A stretch of 64,000 bases of DNA from Prosapia bicincta (GCA_036971475.1 JBAIZL010000002.1:127090533-127154532); one strand, 5' to 3'. Counted from the first letter of the stretch, positions 21,720-35,100 are shown. Numbers and translations are program-made. The notes: generated from the sequence alone by a model not told the origin.

Positions 21720-22520
21720 TAGCTTGAACCAATCGCAGTCTTGCTCAAACAAAGAACATACACATACTCTTTAACAAAAAGGCCTTGAAACTATTGAAAA
21801 GCTCTCCCAGAGTAACTTGGCATTTGCATACACTGATGATTCCTCAATAAGGGAGGTGTAGGCGGATCCTCTTTCTTCTTCCTGATGAAAGTTAATGGAA
21901 ATACAAAAAAATAGTGGCCTGATTACATCAAATTTCACCAGCGAGCTTTCGGCGATTAAAGAAGCTGTCACTCTAAATGATTCCATTGTTTCAGGCCTAA
22001 TAAACAGAATAATAATTTCCTCTGTCTGTAATTCAGCGTTAGAAGCAATAACAAACGGACACAAACATCACCTCTGCAATAAATGTACTGCTTGAGAGTC
22101 TGCACTGTAAGGGGAAATCATTTCATCTACAATGGATTCCTGCACACGTAAATATTGTAGGCAACAACTGTGCCGACTCATTGGCCAAAGAGGCCTGTGA
22201 AAGCGATCAACTAGGTAATACCATTACACTTGCAGAAGCGAACGCAGTGGCCCAAAACAGCTCTTACTTCATAGTTTTAAGAGGCCACTTATCACCGACT
22301 TCAACTCAGAAATTTTACATCGGTCATTGTCAGACTATGAAGATTCTCCCAGACAAGTCCAGGACATATGTTACCTGCAGAAACTGTTCAGATGTCACTC
22401 TAATGAGTGTTCAAAACTCATGCCACATATTTTGAAGTTAGGAATGATGTCACTTGAAAACCTCAAGTACTGTTCTCTTTAGCCAGAAGGCGCCGGAGCC
22501 GGAGTCTGGTATCATCCGAA
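21720..22520 (+). mobile_element. Non-LTR retrotransposon fragment (RNase H domain)
   Basis: The + strand with frameshifts reads an RNase H domain: AYTDDSSIRE (about 21820), TSELSAIKEAV (about 21940), LQWIPAHVNIVGNNCADSLA (about 22130), then a trailing segment to about 22440. It interrupts the decayed fingers, which resume at 22540. Not the same subfamily as the elements at 16079 or 30274 by eye. Confidence 0.7.
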
Positions 22521-22539
22521 CTTTCAACGTTATTTTAAA

Positions 22540-22725
22540 ACACATGTTTGAAACTGTCATTATGAGTGTACACATAAAAAATCTATATTAATGTACACAA
22601 TGTAATTATTCTGCTGCTGCTAAAGACAGCCCTATTAGTATACATGTTTCGAGAGTACAGAGTAGAAAAAACCTTACAAATGACCAGAAAATGATTATTT
22701 TGCTTCTGGGAAATACAATCTTTGC
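22540..22725 (+). pseudogene. Last decayed zinc fingers of copy A
   Basis: VHIKNLY, QCNYSAAAKDSPISIHVSRV and further finger-like text with frame breaks. Marks the 3' limit of the ancestral finger array. Confidence 0.6.
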
Positions 22726-22859
22726 ACTAGTATCCTGCCTTTTTTTGTACTGTAGGAAAATGCATAGTTATTTTAGAATCTGTCTCAAGAATCCGTCCCA
22801 CTCCTTTCAAGAATATTGCTCTGGAACTTTCAGTTGGCTTTGGACTCAGTGAGTGTATG

Positions 22860-24180
22860 AACGTACATTGCTTTGTCTTTTAGTGGGGCTTATGAATTTA
22901 GAAAGAAATAATAGTAATGCTAGAAATTTAAGTTTGGAGATGGAGAGCAAAAATGCAGGAGAGGATTCTGATCTTGAAGATACTACAACCATTGCAAATA
23001 ACTGAGTATAGTAATGCAGAAAATAAAGACGTAAGTCATGAAAATAAGAGAATATTTACACAGAAGAAAGTGTTAATGAAGAAAATCTACATCTTGAGGT
23101 GAAAATGGGATAAGGTGGAGTTATGATCCAGTAATGAGTAGGAGCAAAACTGAAGCTCGTAATATATTAACTAAGCTCCAGTCCCAATACGTTCAGTAAA
23201 AGTCGTTAAAACCCTGCTTGAAGGTTTAATGTTGTTTTTCTCCAAAAAAGTAGTTTGGAAGTATTGTACAATATAAAAATATGATCAATACAAATAAATT
23301 ATACTTGACAGAGATGCTAGTAAAATGGATTTTGGAGAAATCTGCGTGTATTTTGGTAATTTATTTCTGCTTGTAATTACCAAAACAAATAAATCTAACT
23401 TGTATGATGTTTGGCTGAAAGATGGGCTTGTCCGTCTAATATTTTATTAGAATAAGAGCATAAATTGTATTAAATTTATACTACAAATTATTATATTTGA
23501 TATCTCAGACTCAAACATGTAGGGTGAATATGAATATTTTATTTTGTGAAAAAAATTTTTGAACAGTTTTTCCTCAACTGGAAAAAAAATTACAGTCACA
23601 GTTTGTATATAACTGTAGACGAAATACTTCTGATCTTCTGAGGTCATTGAAGTTTTCACATTTTTATGGTTTAAAAACCTGGAAAACATGATTTGGAAGC
23701 TTGATCATGTACTGATACTAAAACTTGCTGTTTCCAACATGGAAATTGTTGTTGGTAACCAACAGCCAGGACCAAATCAGTCTGTAATGCTTATGCCAAA
23801 CAGCTGTACAACGAATTGTCAGTAACCAAACAGTGGCGGAAACATTTCTTCTGACAACTTTTCCACCTTTGTTCCCTTCACATGGTCTTTAAAAAAAATA
23901 AATCAGTTTTAAGACCCATAAGAAAAAACAAAAAAGAGATTCCTGTGTTGTTTGTTAGCAAGTACAGAAGCAGGGCTGTATCATCTAATAGGTTTTTCTT
24001 TGCAGCCAACCCTTGTCTCCTATAAACTAAAACATACTACAGTTGTTATACCACTTTCATCATTGTCATGCATACCAAAGCAATTTCCAAATAAATGTTG
24101 TCTTATAAATTGTGTTATTTTATCAAATCAACCAAATATTAATTTGTCTATAATTAAGGTACTTAACTTAGTGAATACTT
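22860..24180 (+). pseudogene. piggyBac-like transposase pseudogene
   Basis: The + strand with many frame changes matches the piggyBac core: LYITVDEILLIF (about 23605, the IDE motif with a catalytic Asp), SSDNFSTFVPF (about 23850, the position of the third Asp), IRKNKKEIP (about 23920) and SNRFFFAANPCLL (about 23985). An acidic N-terminal stretch with MESKNAGEDSDLEDTTT lies at about 22942. No TTAA-flanked ends were located. Confidence 0.6.
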
Positions 24181-24289
24181 AATGACTTGCTTGTTGACGC
24201 ATTTCAAAACATTTGTTCCTTTTACAAAGCTAACCTTCTACTGGCGGCATCACTTTAGGTACAAAGGCTGTAACGAGAAGGATTTATGA

Positions 24290-25200
24290 CTGTGGAAGGA
24301 GAGGGTTATTTTGGTTATGTGTTATGTAATGGAAAAGGCTGTTGGATTCAAAATGTGTGTGATTATTTAATATTTTTTCTGTATCTGTTGCATAGTGTTT
24401 GTATATCTTGTATTTTTCTAAAGTTGTTAGGTTTTTACTTTGTTTTAATATGTGGAGAACGTTTAAAATAGTATGTATGTCTGTGTGTGTTATGTGTTTT
24501 TTAAATGTTTTCCGTAGCTGGATTTTGGGTTTGTACTGTTTCTTTGAGTAATGTGTTCTTTGAAGTGTGTATAGAATAACCTACCGGTTTGGCCGATGTG
24601 ATAGCTAGGACAATCGTTACATGTTAATTTGTAAATACCGAATAGTTTGTATTTGTCTGTTTATTTTTGAAGATGTTGTGTGTGCTGTCTTAAAGTGTTT
24701 GTTTTATGTGTGTTTTTGTTGTGGTAGGTGAGAGATATGTATTTGTTGTTTTTTTGTGGTTTGTCTGTGTGGCTGTTTCATGATGTTTATGTTTAATTTT
24801 CCTGAGTATGTGTCTATGAGTGTATGTTAGTAGACATTTTGTTGAGCGATGTATATTATTGTATTGAGTTCTTTGTCGTTTTTCTGTAGCATAGGTATAA
24901 TGATTAGGCGGTGTAACATATGATTAAATGCAGTGTGTTTGTGTTGTGTGAGGTGATTAAATGTATTATGTATGACAGTATCGGTAGCTGTTGGTTTTCT
25001 GTATATTTTGAAATTGTGTTTGGTGTTGTGAGGTCTAGGAAGTTTATTTTATTGTTTTCTTCTAATTTGAGGGTAAATGTGACGTTTTGGTGTATGGTAT
25101 TAATGTAATTGTGTAGTTGTTTGATGCCATTATATAATATTAAAATGTCATCTACATATATATGGTAATAAATTATTTTTTTTGTATGATTGTTGTTCAG
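24290..25200 (-). pseudogene. Decayed Penelope-like element 1
   Basis: Minus strand: the RT active site IYVDDILILYN at about 25150, then at about 24640-24500 the GIY-YIG endonuclease GIYKLTCNDCPSYHIGQTGR. The YVDD motif is intact but stops and frameshifts lie between the parts. Confidence 0.75.
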
Positions 25201-25429
25201 TAGGAATCAATGGAAATAAAAGTAAGCATTCATGTGCTGCAAGCTAACTGTATATTTGTAAACAGAAATTGCACTGCAATTTGTTTATTATAAAATACTA
25301 CATTTAGTATTTCTTGGCATAGAAAGAAAACAAATACTTACTGATATTTTTCAGCAGACATGTTACGCACTAGATCAGTGCATTGTTCAATGCTATGAGT
25401 CATGGTGAAGACTGTTGCTCAGGAGTGTT

Positions 25430-26560
25430 ATATTGGTGTGAGTCTTTGGTGTATTATTGTTCATAGAGTGATTGTTAATTATGTGTTCAAATACATAACA
25501 TTTGATTGTGAGTATTTTGTCATTTAGAATGTATTGTGGATGGTTTTTGTGGTGTTTGTATATCTCATAATTTTCTGATGTATTTTAGTTTGTTGCTTTT
25601 TTTATATAATAAAGGATTTTTGGATTAGTGTCTATATTGGTGTAGTGTGTTCAGTATATATATGGCGTAGTTTGATTTGGGTTATGTTTTTTATGTGTTC
25701 TTTGAATCGTGTTGTAAAGCTTCTCCTGTTTGACCTGTGTAAAAGCTGGGGTAGTCGTTGCATGTGATCTTTATACTCTTGCCCTCTCGTGTTTGTTCTA
25801 GTGTGTTGTTGTACTGTATAGGTGTTTTTAAGTTGTGTTAAACATTTTGAAGGCACTTTGTATTTAAAATTGTGTGATGAGAAAGCTATTTTTTGTGATG
25901 TGTTGCAGTGATATGTTAATGCTATGTATTTTTGTGTTATGTGTGAGTTGTTTTTTGCGCATTATGTTGTTTATCAGGTCGTTTTTGTATCTGTTTTTAT
26001 ACGCTATGTATTTTATTGTGTTGTTTTAATTATTTTATCCTCATAGTTTATTGGTATGTTGATTAGTCTGTGTATCATGGAATGGAAGGCGGAATGTTTG
26101 TGTGTATGGGGCGATTGGAAGTATTATCTATAACTCTGTCAATGGTGGTGGGCTTTCTGTATATTTTGAATGTGTGTTTGTTGTTTGGCTATTGTGAGAT
26201 TTAGGAAGTTGGTTTTGTTGGTTCCAGTGTAAAGTTTATATTATTGTGTAATTTGTTTATGTCTTTGTGGAAGTTGTTTATCTGTCTTATATTGCCTTTG
26301 TATAGGATTAAGATGTCATCTTTGTATCTATAACAATAAACTATTTTGTGGGTGTATTTGTTGTTATTTATGATAGATTTTTGTTCGAAACTATGTATAA
26401 ATATTTCTGAAAATATGCTTGAAATGGGGGATCCTATTGGCAGGCCTTAATTTTGAGTGTAATATTTCTTGTTGTTATCCAATGTGAAGTAATTCTGAGA
26501 AATGATTGTTCCTGTTAGTTATTATTTCTTTGGGTATGTTGTCGGATGTGTTTCCTTTTC
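25430..26560 (-). pseudogene. Decayed Penelope-like element 2
   Basis: Minus strand: the RT active site CYRYKDDILILYKG at about 26320, and downstream a GIY-YIG region at 25860-25632 (CNDYP, FTTRFKEHIKN). A different subfamily from the neighbour. The 230 bp between the two PLEs (25200-25430) has no recognisable content. Confidence 0.72.
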
Positions 26561-26954
26561 CATTTGTTTAGTATGTTTATTCTTTCCTGGTGTATAAATT
26601 GGTTATGTCAAATGAAGCTAGTGTGGAGTTATGAGGTATGTGCATTTTTTATTTTTTGTGTAAAGTGCCTATCACATAACCGTGTATTTGGCCTTGAGAA
26701 ATCGCAGGAGGGGAGAAGAGAGGAAGAAGGTCAGTATAAATACTTTCCCAGAAATATGATTAGAACTGTCAAAACGCTGACTAGCATGAGACGGTCGATA
26801 TTAGGAAAATTCTGTGATAAATTATCTGCGATATGAAACAACAAACTATCTTGAAATATGTGTAGAGATATCCAATGCAAGAAGGTGTTTATGTATAGAA
26901 CAATCTGAATATGTAACATGTTTTCAAAAGTGGTAGTCCACAAGAATTCCCATG
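26560..26954. other. No recognisable gene
   Basis: AT-rich spacer between the PLE remnants and the BEL element. Small open frames only, none with known motifs. Confidence 0.6.
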
Positions 26955-26959
26955 CGATC

Positions 26960-27756
26960 TGTTGAGAACGGCGATTAGATCAAGTAACAGCTGGCATTGA
27001 AGCTACATTGCCGCACGTCAGAGTCTGCCCTAGACTATTTTTGTGTCTCATTTTCCTTGTTCCTTATACCGCTAGTTATTAGTCATCTTGCCTTTCCAAT
27101 GCTTACACGAGTTATCCTGTGCTTTACCGCGAACTTAACCTCAGTGAACTGCTCAAATGATTAACTATTATCAGTAATTAGTTCAATTAGTCTTTTACCG
27201 AGTGTCGAGTGTTATACCAGTGTTTTAACCGCGATTTAATACAGCAACAAGTGCGTTAATGAATATTCAACTTAGTTACGTTACGCAGTGAGTTATTGCA
27301 CAATCTTATGCTTAGTATCCAGTGACATAGATTTTAGTTAAGACTTATTTAGTACTTATCATTAGCTACAGTGAAAGCTTCATTTTATAAGTGAACTCTA
27401 GTTTTAACCGCGTGTGACATTATAGGACAGGATGAAGTAGTGAACTTTAATTAGACATACTGAGTGCACTCTGTTATTGGATTTTATGTTATTAACATAT
27501 CTTAAAACGATCGTTAAGTGTTACAGATAAGTCTCTACGACAGTTCTGAATTGATAGCATATACTGCTGCCGCCTTTAAGTTTTAAAGATTAAAAGACTG
27601 TAGTTATAGAAGCTATATATTTATTGATGCCTAGTTTAAGATTTGTTTATGCAATTCAATTCTTTTTCGGTTACTGAACCGATGGTCCTCCGGATAGATA
27701 ACAAACTATTATTTCAGTTATTGTCAATTAAAATCAACAAGGTTGCATAAATAACA
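26960..27756 (+). repeat. BEL 5' LTR
   Basis: 797 bp, TG...CA ends. Differs from the 3' LTR by an insertion of about 33 bp near 27006-27040 (or a deletion there in the 3' LTR), a small indel near 27480, and scattered substitutions. Confidence 0.95.
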
Positions 27757-27776
27757 TTGGTCCAAACTGGACCGGA
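27757..27776 (+). other. Putative primer binding site
   Basis: TTGGTCCAAACTGGACCGG directly follows the LTR; the TGG matches a tRNA CCA end one base in. The tRNA was not identified. Confidence 0.5.
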
Positions 27777-27934
27777 TAGTTGAACCATAGCATAGGCCAC
27801 GTTGAGCTTATGTTCAAACAAACCTTTTAAACGTTTGTGTTAATCAAAAAACAAATTTTAAATAGTTTCACAATTATATTGCAGTTAATAAATTAACAAT
27901 TAAAAATTGAACATAACACAGAGTAACAGATTGA

Positions 27935-29208
27935 CAAGTTAAAAGACATTCTAGAAGAACTCGAGTTGATTGTAGATGTTGTAGGCAGTGATACTCCATC
28001 CGAGGTATGTTAAACCAAATCCGTAGGACTCATGAAAACTTCATAAGCAACGTCGACAAGATCAAAACCTCCATTAACAGCTACACAACCGACAACATTG
28101 ACAAGGCGTGGGAAATTAAAGCCAATTTTCGTAAGATGTACCTCACTCTCCTTAAGCAATACCCAACCATAATAAAAGCAGCAAAAATTTATACGGAACA
28201 ACCGCACATACAGCCAGCTATCTTACCCAATCTAAAGATACTCATATTTTCGGGCGAAACAGAAGATTGGACAGATTTTATTAATATGTTTGACTCGCTA
28301 GTTCATTGCAATAAAGTTATTGAACCTGTAGATAAATTGCAGCATCTTAAAAGCTCGTTGCAGGGCGACGCCTTATCGATTATTTCTGGACTCCGACCAA
28401 AACTATGAAATTGCTTACGATGCATTACAACAGCGTTATACCAATCCCAGGCTGCTAGCTGATTTTTACTTCACACAAATTTATGACTGATATATTGAAA
28501 ACCTCATATTACCATTATCTCAGTCAATTTCTATCGGTACATTCAAACGCGGTTAGTGCTCTCAAAGCTATTCAATTACACGATCTGACAGACTTCTTAG
28601 TTAGAAGTTTGAAAAACAACTCGGGACATCGGACATACCCACTTATGCAGCACTAAACAAATTCGTTACTGAGCACTTTCAAGCAATGGAAGTAATACTA
28701 AGGTTACCCACGAGCCCGCAACTTAAGAATAAACGCAACGTTAGAGTAATGGTCATGACCTAAGCCACCACTGCCACCAGCCATGATCCGGACAACTATG
28801 TAGCTGAACCCACGGAATGGGAGAAAGCACCTCTTAGTAACACCGCACAACACTCGCAATTGATTCAACCGCATGCATTAATGGTACCAGCAATTCGTTT
28901 GTCATTAAGACCCACGGTTAAGCCTCTTGTTCCACAACAAACCCTTGGTCAAATTAACTCCAGGTTGCGAATGGCAACCTACTGCGTAATGATCCAGCTG
29001 TGGAATGCTGTTTTTATGCTCTGTGGTCCATAGCATTTTCCGCTGCCCAGGCTTTTTAGAACTGACCGCCACGGAACTTGGCATGCAGCGGTGTTTCAAT
29101 TGTTTTGGCACTCATTATCAACACGCGTGCAAATCGATTAAAACCTGTCAACAGTGTAACGGACCTCACCACTCGTTACACAACGCTGACGCCGACTCAC
29201 CACAGTGA
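27935..29208 (+). pseudogene. BEL gag (frameshifted)
   Basis: An N-terminal helix (LKDILEELELIVDVVGSD) leads by a frameshift at about 28004 into an open stretch to 28408 with the Pao-type gag core: LPNLKILIFSGETEDWTDF, HLKSSLQGDALSIISGL. Homology continues in broken frames (YDALQQRYTNPRLLADF). The nucleocapsid knuckle is intact at 29090-29190: CFNCFGTHYQHAC, then CQQCNGPHHSLH. Role: particle protein and RNA packaging. Confidence 0.85.
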
Positions 29209-29217
29209 CGCAGCGCA

Positions 29218-29960
29218 TTGCGACACCTAAACTCAACTGATAACTGCATCGCTCACCCTCTATTGGGAAACCTCATGCCCTATCTTGCAAACTCAGTTCT
29301 TCTTGCGCTTTTTCTGGGCAGGGCCCAGATCATTGTCAATGACCATTTTGGAAATCCGCATTTTCTTCGGGCAATCATCGACCTGGATAATCAAATATCT
29401 GCTATAACGAAACCCGCCACTTCATTGTTGAGCTTAACTACTCGGAAGTCAAACCTATCTTTGATTTGTGTCGCCTCAAAGACCCGCATCTCAGAAAATG
29501 TATCCTTACAAGTGTCCTCCAGACATGACGCACATTTCACAATTAGTATTGACGCTGCTGTGCTTCCGCACATCACGACTCCACTACCGGCAACCGCATT
29601 ATCGCCTAACATTCGTGCTCGCTATAAAGACTTACCACTTGCTGATCCGCATTTCGACACCCCCGCCAGTGTCGAGCTCATACTAGGAGCCGACATCTTC
29701 ACACAAATTGTAGTCAATGGACCACACTCTGTCATCCATGGACAACCCGCTGCACTCCACACGCGATTGGGATGGGCTATAATTGGATCGCTGCCCAGTA
29801 GTCTATGTCACCGACCGCATTCGTTTGTCGCCGCTTCGGATTCACTTGATCTGACCATACATTGGTTTTGGGAGGTTGAAGAAGTCCCCCCCCCCACGTC
29901 CAGAGTATTAGCACAGCTGACCAGCAATGTGAGAACTTATTTAGAACCACCACAACTCGC
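29218..29960 (+). pseudogene. BEL aspartic protease region
   Basis: Open for 283 codons. The family motif around ALIDTGSQ reads AIIDLDNQISAITK, so the catalytic Asp-Thr-Gly has become Asp-Leu-Asp. Downstream, the conserved VELILGADIF and HTRLGWAIIG are clear. Likely inactive even though the frame is open. Confidence 0.82.
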
Positions 29961-29964
29961 GACG

Positions 29965-30273
29965 ACTCTGGCCGTTACATGGTCGCTCTGCCGTTCAAGG
30001 AAAAGGCTTACAGCTCAGGAATACGCAACGCCGTATTTGCTAGCTACAGAACACTGGAGAACCGCTTAAACCGCCAGCCCGAAGTGGCCACGCAATATCA
30101 TCAGTTCGTGACCGAATATCTTGCTCTGGGCCACATGTACCCCGCGCCCGCTTCATCGGACTATCTCATACCGCATCACTGCGTCCTAAATCATCAAGCT
30201 CGACCACCAGGCTGCGAGTGGTTTTCAACGCTTCTTCTCCGGGCTGCAACTCTAACACTTTGAATCAGCAACT
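29965..30273 (+). pseudogene. BEL reverse transcriptase, first part
   Basis: ALPFKEKAYSSGIRNA, NRLNRQPEVATQYHQF and YLIPHHCVLNHQ are the RT entry motifs of the family; after a frameshift the text continues RVVFNASSPGCNSNTLNQQL. It is cut at 30273 by the nested non-LTR element and resumes at 36309. Confidence 0.85.
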
Positions 30274-30345
30274 CCCCGCAGGGGGGTGCGGACTAGCCGC
30301 ACCTACGAGGGATTTGGCGTCCCTCGCGGTACCCTAGCCTAACAC
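30274..30345 (+). promoter_or_regulatory. Structured 5' leader of the non-LTR element
   Basis: Two 7-bp hairpins in tandem: 30285-30291 with 30297-30303 (GGTGCGG/CCGCACC), and 30306-30312 with 30320-30326 (CGAGGGA/TCCCTCG). GGG at the start can also pair with ACCC at 30331-30334. GC-rich in an AT-rich region. Probably promoter or RNA structure at the transcript 5' end; the function was not shown. Confidence 0.5.
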
Positions 30346-30778
30346 TACACCACTCACAAAAACATACACACACACATACACACACCAACACAATCTATAC
30401 ACATTTCAACACTTACATCTTCGCTTAGGGAATTTTGACTGGTCAGAACCGTTGCGCGTTGGGAGTGCTGAAAAGTCCAGAGCGTGACAAACTCTGGTCT
30501 GGGACGCTGATGTGAGCTTGCTCTGCCGAAGACGTAAGCGCGGTTTCTGGTCTACCAGCCGCTTCGGTCCTTGATCAGGGAGTGTCCGCGGTGCATGGGT
30601 GTCGGAGCCTGTGCACAGTATTACGAGTCCTCGACTGATGCCCATCCAGTCGAGCTAAGGAGAAAAGCTATAGGCCTCAGAGTTCTGAGGGTTGGAAATG
30701 ATCTTAATGTGATCCAAGGGTGTACCCGTTCCTATAGTCTCGCCCGTAACGCTTGACACGATGGCTGGCAAAAAATAT

Positions 30779-32195
30779 TTATGGATTCAAAAACCCCGTC
30801 AAATACGACTAGTTTAAAGAGAACACGCCAGGATTCTCCTGACGATCATATTCAAAAGGTTTGAGTAAAAAGTTGATGGTGGCAACGTCGCAGACATTGC
30901 CATCAGCAAAATATTTAGTTGTTTCTAGTGCCGAAGAAGGGAAAGATCTTTCAAAAGTTTCTCCTTTCCTAATTAACAAGGCTATTACTGCGTGTGCTGG
31001 AGGCCCAGTAGCCTCTATTAAGAAACTTCGAAACGGAACATTGTTAGTTGCGACTTCCACCGACAGACAAACCCGCTCTCTATCAAAAATGACCTCCTTC
31101 TTTGACCAGGTCATGGTATCTGTGGCTCCCCACAGATCCTTGAATTACTCAAAGGGGGTCATCACATGTAGGGATTTAATGCACCTTCCAATCGATGAAA
31201 TAGAGTCCGAACTGTCTTCTCAGTTAGTTACGGACGTTATTCCTATAATGAAAATGGACAAAGGAGAAAAGTTAGCAACAGCGTCTTTTATCGTGACATT
31301 TGGAAAGCCGGAAATACCCGAATACTTGCATGCAGGTTACCAAAGGCTCTCAGTGAGACCATACGTGGCTAACCCTAGGCGCTGCTTCAAGTGCCAGCGA
31401 TTTGGGCATATCAGCTCTACGTGTTCGAAGCAGAACGTATGCGGTATATGTAGCGTCGAAGGCCATGATGATAAGGATTGTGTTAATTCTCCGAAATGCG
31501 CCAACTGTGGTGGTGACCACCCAGCGCGATCCTACAACTGTCCCACGTTCAAGGAAGAGAAAGCTATCCTAGGCATCATGGCGAAAGACAAGCTGTCGTT
31601 TCCAGAGGCCAAAAAACTCTATCGTTCCACTCAGCCAAAGACAGACAGTAAGACTTATGCCGCTACTCTGACCGCTTCCAAATCGTCCTGTAACAACTGT
31701 GCCGAGCTGTCGAAAAAAATTGAAGTTCTAACTGAACAAGTTTCTCGCCTTTTGTCCATAGTCACGAATGGTCCTCCTACTTTGAACTTAGTACAACCTG
31801 CAGCGACGGATAGTGATTTGCCTCGTGTACCTGTCCCTTCCACTGGGGGGATTGGAGCACGAAATAAATCACTAAGTGAGCCTTGTGTTTCGGTGCAGAA
31901 GAAATTATCAACGGGTAGTAAACCATCTGTGCAGAAGACGTTGGAAAAATCCAAACCACGTAGACCGGAGTTACGACAGACCACATAGTCACAGTCGTTA
32001 CCGGGTATTAAGAAAAATGCAAACAAAGGAGGGAATGTGAAAACTACCCCTCCTAAACCCAAAACTTCCTCAGATTCCATCCCTGAACGGGTGGATATGG
32101 AATCTGAGAAATGTAAGCCTGAGACGTCCCAAAACGTCCCAGGCAAGAAAGGAGAGAGCACCAATGGGTGTCAAATAAACCCTTTGCTAAGCTAA
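30779..32195 (+). pseudogene. Non-LTR ORF1 (gag-like, three CCHC knuckles), two lesions
   Basis: The likely start is ATG 30779 (MDSKTPSNTTSLKRTRQDSP). A missing base near 30857 shifts the frame; from 30861 the frame is open to a TAG at 31986-31988, then open again to the TAATAA at 32193. Three zinc knuckles lie at about 31380-31535: CFKCQRFGHISSTC, CGICSVEGHDDKDC, CANCGGDHPARSYNC. A heptad-like segment (CAELSKKIEVLTEQVSRLL, about 31700) suggests a coiled coil for trimerisation. Role: RNA-binding nucleoprotein. Full length would be about 470 residues. Confidence 0.85.
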
Positions 32196-32198
32196 TAA

Positions 32199-35100
32199 AT
32201 GTCTTTGCTTAGGAAGTCAGTGATGCAATGGAACGTCAACGGTGTTGGGAGTCACATAGAAGAACTTAAAGTACTCGTGCGAGATGTGTACCCAATGTTT
32301 GTATGTCTACAGGAGGCACATCTCCACGAATCGCATAATTTCCATTTAAGGGAGTATTCAGTTTTTAGATCGGACTTCGTTACAGAAGATCGAGCTAGAG
32401 GTGGCGTAGCCATCCTAGCCCGTGACTGTATCGATGCTGTTTCTCTAAACTTAATAACTCCTTTACAAGCAGTAGCCGTTCAAACAGCTGTCCCGTATAA
32501 AATCACTGTGTGTTGTGTCTGCTTGCCACCACAAGAAAACCTGCATCACAGTGGTTTAGTAAATTTGATAAGCCAGTTACCAACTCCGTTCTTATTGGTA
32601 GGGGATTTTAATGCCCACCATTCGTCTTGGGGATCTCCGACTAGGAACTCTCGAGGTGATATTGTTGAAAGTGTAAGAACGGAACTAGACTTATGTCTGC
32701 TAAATGACGGTTCTCCTACTCATTTAGCAGCATCTACTGGTGGATGGACAGCTGTTGATCTATCGATTTGCAGCCCTCAATTAGCTACTAGATGCACATG
32801 GTCGGTACTCAATGATTTGTATGGAAGCGACCATGTGCCTATTAAGATCAGTTTGTGTGACTCCCAAACCTGTTATGTTCGAAATTCCGGTTGGATTTTG
32901 CGAAAAGCCAACTGGGACTCCTACTCGAATTACCTTGTATCACTTGACATGGATTGTCTGACACCCATTGATGAAAATATAGAAAATTTTACAAAAGCAA
33001 TTTTAAATGCCGCTGAAAAGACCATTCCGAAAACCTCTGCGCATCCACGCCGACCGCCTGTGCCGTGGTGGAACGATGAATGCGCAGAAATCCTCCGTTT
33101 ACGACGAGGAGCTCTTAGGAGATTTAAACGACACCCAACGAATGGAAACCTTCAGGAATATAAAATACTCCGTGCGAAAGCACGGAGGATATTTGGGCTG
33201 AGTAGAGGGAACTCTTGGGAACAGTACATTGGCACAATTAGACGAACAACTCCGTCCTCCACAGTGTGGAGGAAACTAAGATCAGTTTGTGGTACTTCCA
33301 TTCCGTTGCCAGCCATTGCGCTGAAGCAACCACATGGGAGATTAATCACAAACAGTGATGACATTGCTGATGTACTTGGAACATCTTTTTCTAACTTTTC
33401 TGCTACTACAGCCTATAATAGATTATTCCAGATTTATAAACTGAAGGAAGAAGCAATACCGTTTACTGTTGGGTCGTCTGAGGACTCTCCTTTAAACACT
33501 CCTTTCTCTATAGGGGAATTGGAGTCAGCTCTTGCGTCAACGAAGGATTCTGCACCAGGTCCTGATTCCATTGTGTACTCCATGCTAAAACATCTACCAT
33601 CATCGGCGAAACTTGTCCTCCTTCGAGTATACAATCGTTTATTCGAGGAGCGCTCTTTCCCCGATGCATGGTTAGAATCGACTGTAATTCCTCTTTTGAA
33701 GCCAGGTAAGGACAAAACCAACCCCAGTAGTTACAGGCCTATATCACTTACAAGCGTCTTGTGCAAACTACTGGAGAAGATGGTCAACCGCCGTCTTGTC
33801 TGGTACCTAGAAACCAACAACCTTCTTAGCAACGAACAATGTGGTTTCAGACTAGGACGCTCATCAGTTGACCAATTGGTTTTGTTAGAATCCGCTATTC
33901 AAGATGCCTTTCTCTTGCGTCAAACGCTCGTTGCGGTTTTCTTTGACCTTGAAAAGGCATATGATATGGCATGGAAAAGAGGAATTCTGAACACTCTGAA
34001 ATCATGGAGTATACAAGGGAATATCCTAGCATTCATCGCTAACTTTCTTTCTAACAGATCTTTCCGCGTTCGACTTGGAGGCGCGTATTCAGGCAGCTAT
34101 ACACAGGAGAATGGTGTACCGCAGGGCAGCGTGCTGAGCGTCACGCTGTTTGCCGTTGCAATAAATAGTATCACCAGTAATATACGATCTCCGGTACACT
34201 GTTCCCTTTTTGTGGGTGACTTTTGTGTATGTGTGCCTGCTCGTAGTATGGCAACTGCGGAAAGATCTTTGCAGTTAGCAATATACAGATTGGAGGAATG
34301 GTCAAAATCTACAGGTTTCAAATTCTCTGCTTCGAAGACCCAATGTGTAGCATTTAGTCGTCGTAGGCAACACCAGGAGCCGATCCTTTTTCTTGACGGG
34401 GTTCAGCTTCAAACCACGGATAGTGTTCGATTTCTAGGTCTTTTATTTGATAAAAGACTCTCATGGATCCCACATGTTCGTGATTTGAAGGTGAGATGCA
34501 ATAAGAAATTGGATATGTTAAGAGTCCTTAGTGGTACGAATTGGGGAGCAGACAGAACTAGTATGCTTCGATTTTATCGCGCGGTCGTTAGATCGCGCAT
34601 TGATTATGGCTGTCAAGCCTATTCATCCGCACGACTTACAGTTCTGAAAACTCTCGATGCTGTCCACCACTCTGGACTTAGACTGGCTACTGGTGCATTT
34701 AGAACTAGCCCAATCCCTAGTCTTCTTGTCGAGGCTGGGGAACCCGCTCTTTCAAGACGACGTCAGATGCTACAAATATCTTACGTTTCTGTTCTTCGAA
34801 GCAAATTCAACCACCCGGCATTTGAAAGAGTCTTTTATAATAAGCTAAATCAAGTGTATAATACACGTCAACGTTCGACCGCTCCATTTGGCATACGAAC
34901 GTTAAGAATATTGGATGAACTTGAGTTGCAACTTCCAACTATGTTTGAACGACAAATGTGCTATCTACCTCCATGGATGATAAAAACGCCGCACTTCGAT
35001 TTCTCATTGTCCAGTTATATAAAACACGATACTCCTGTTGTGGTCTACCACCAGGAATTTTTATCCATTTATAAATCTCACCAACACAGTGAAATTATTT

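Noticed and set aside
31655..32164. 169-codon minus-strand frame inside ORF1
   Set aside because: Shadow of the + strand ORF1, which has clear CCHC knuckles.
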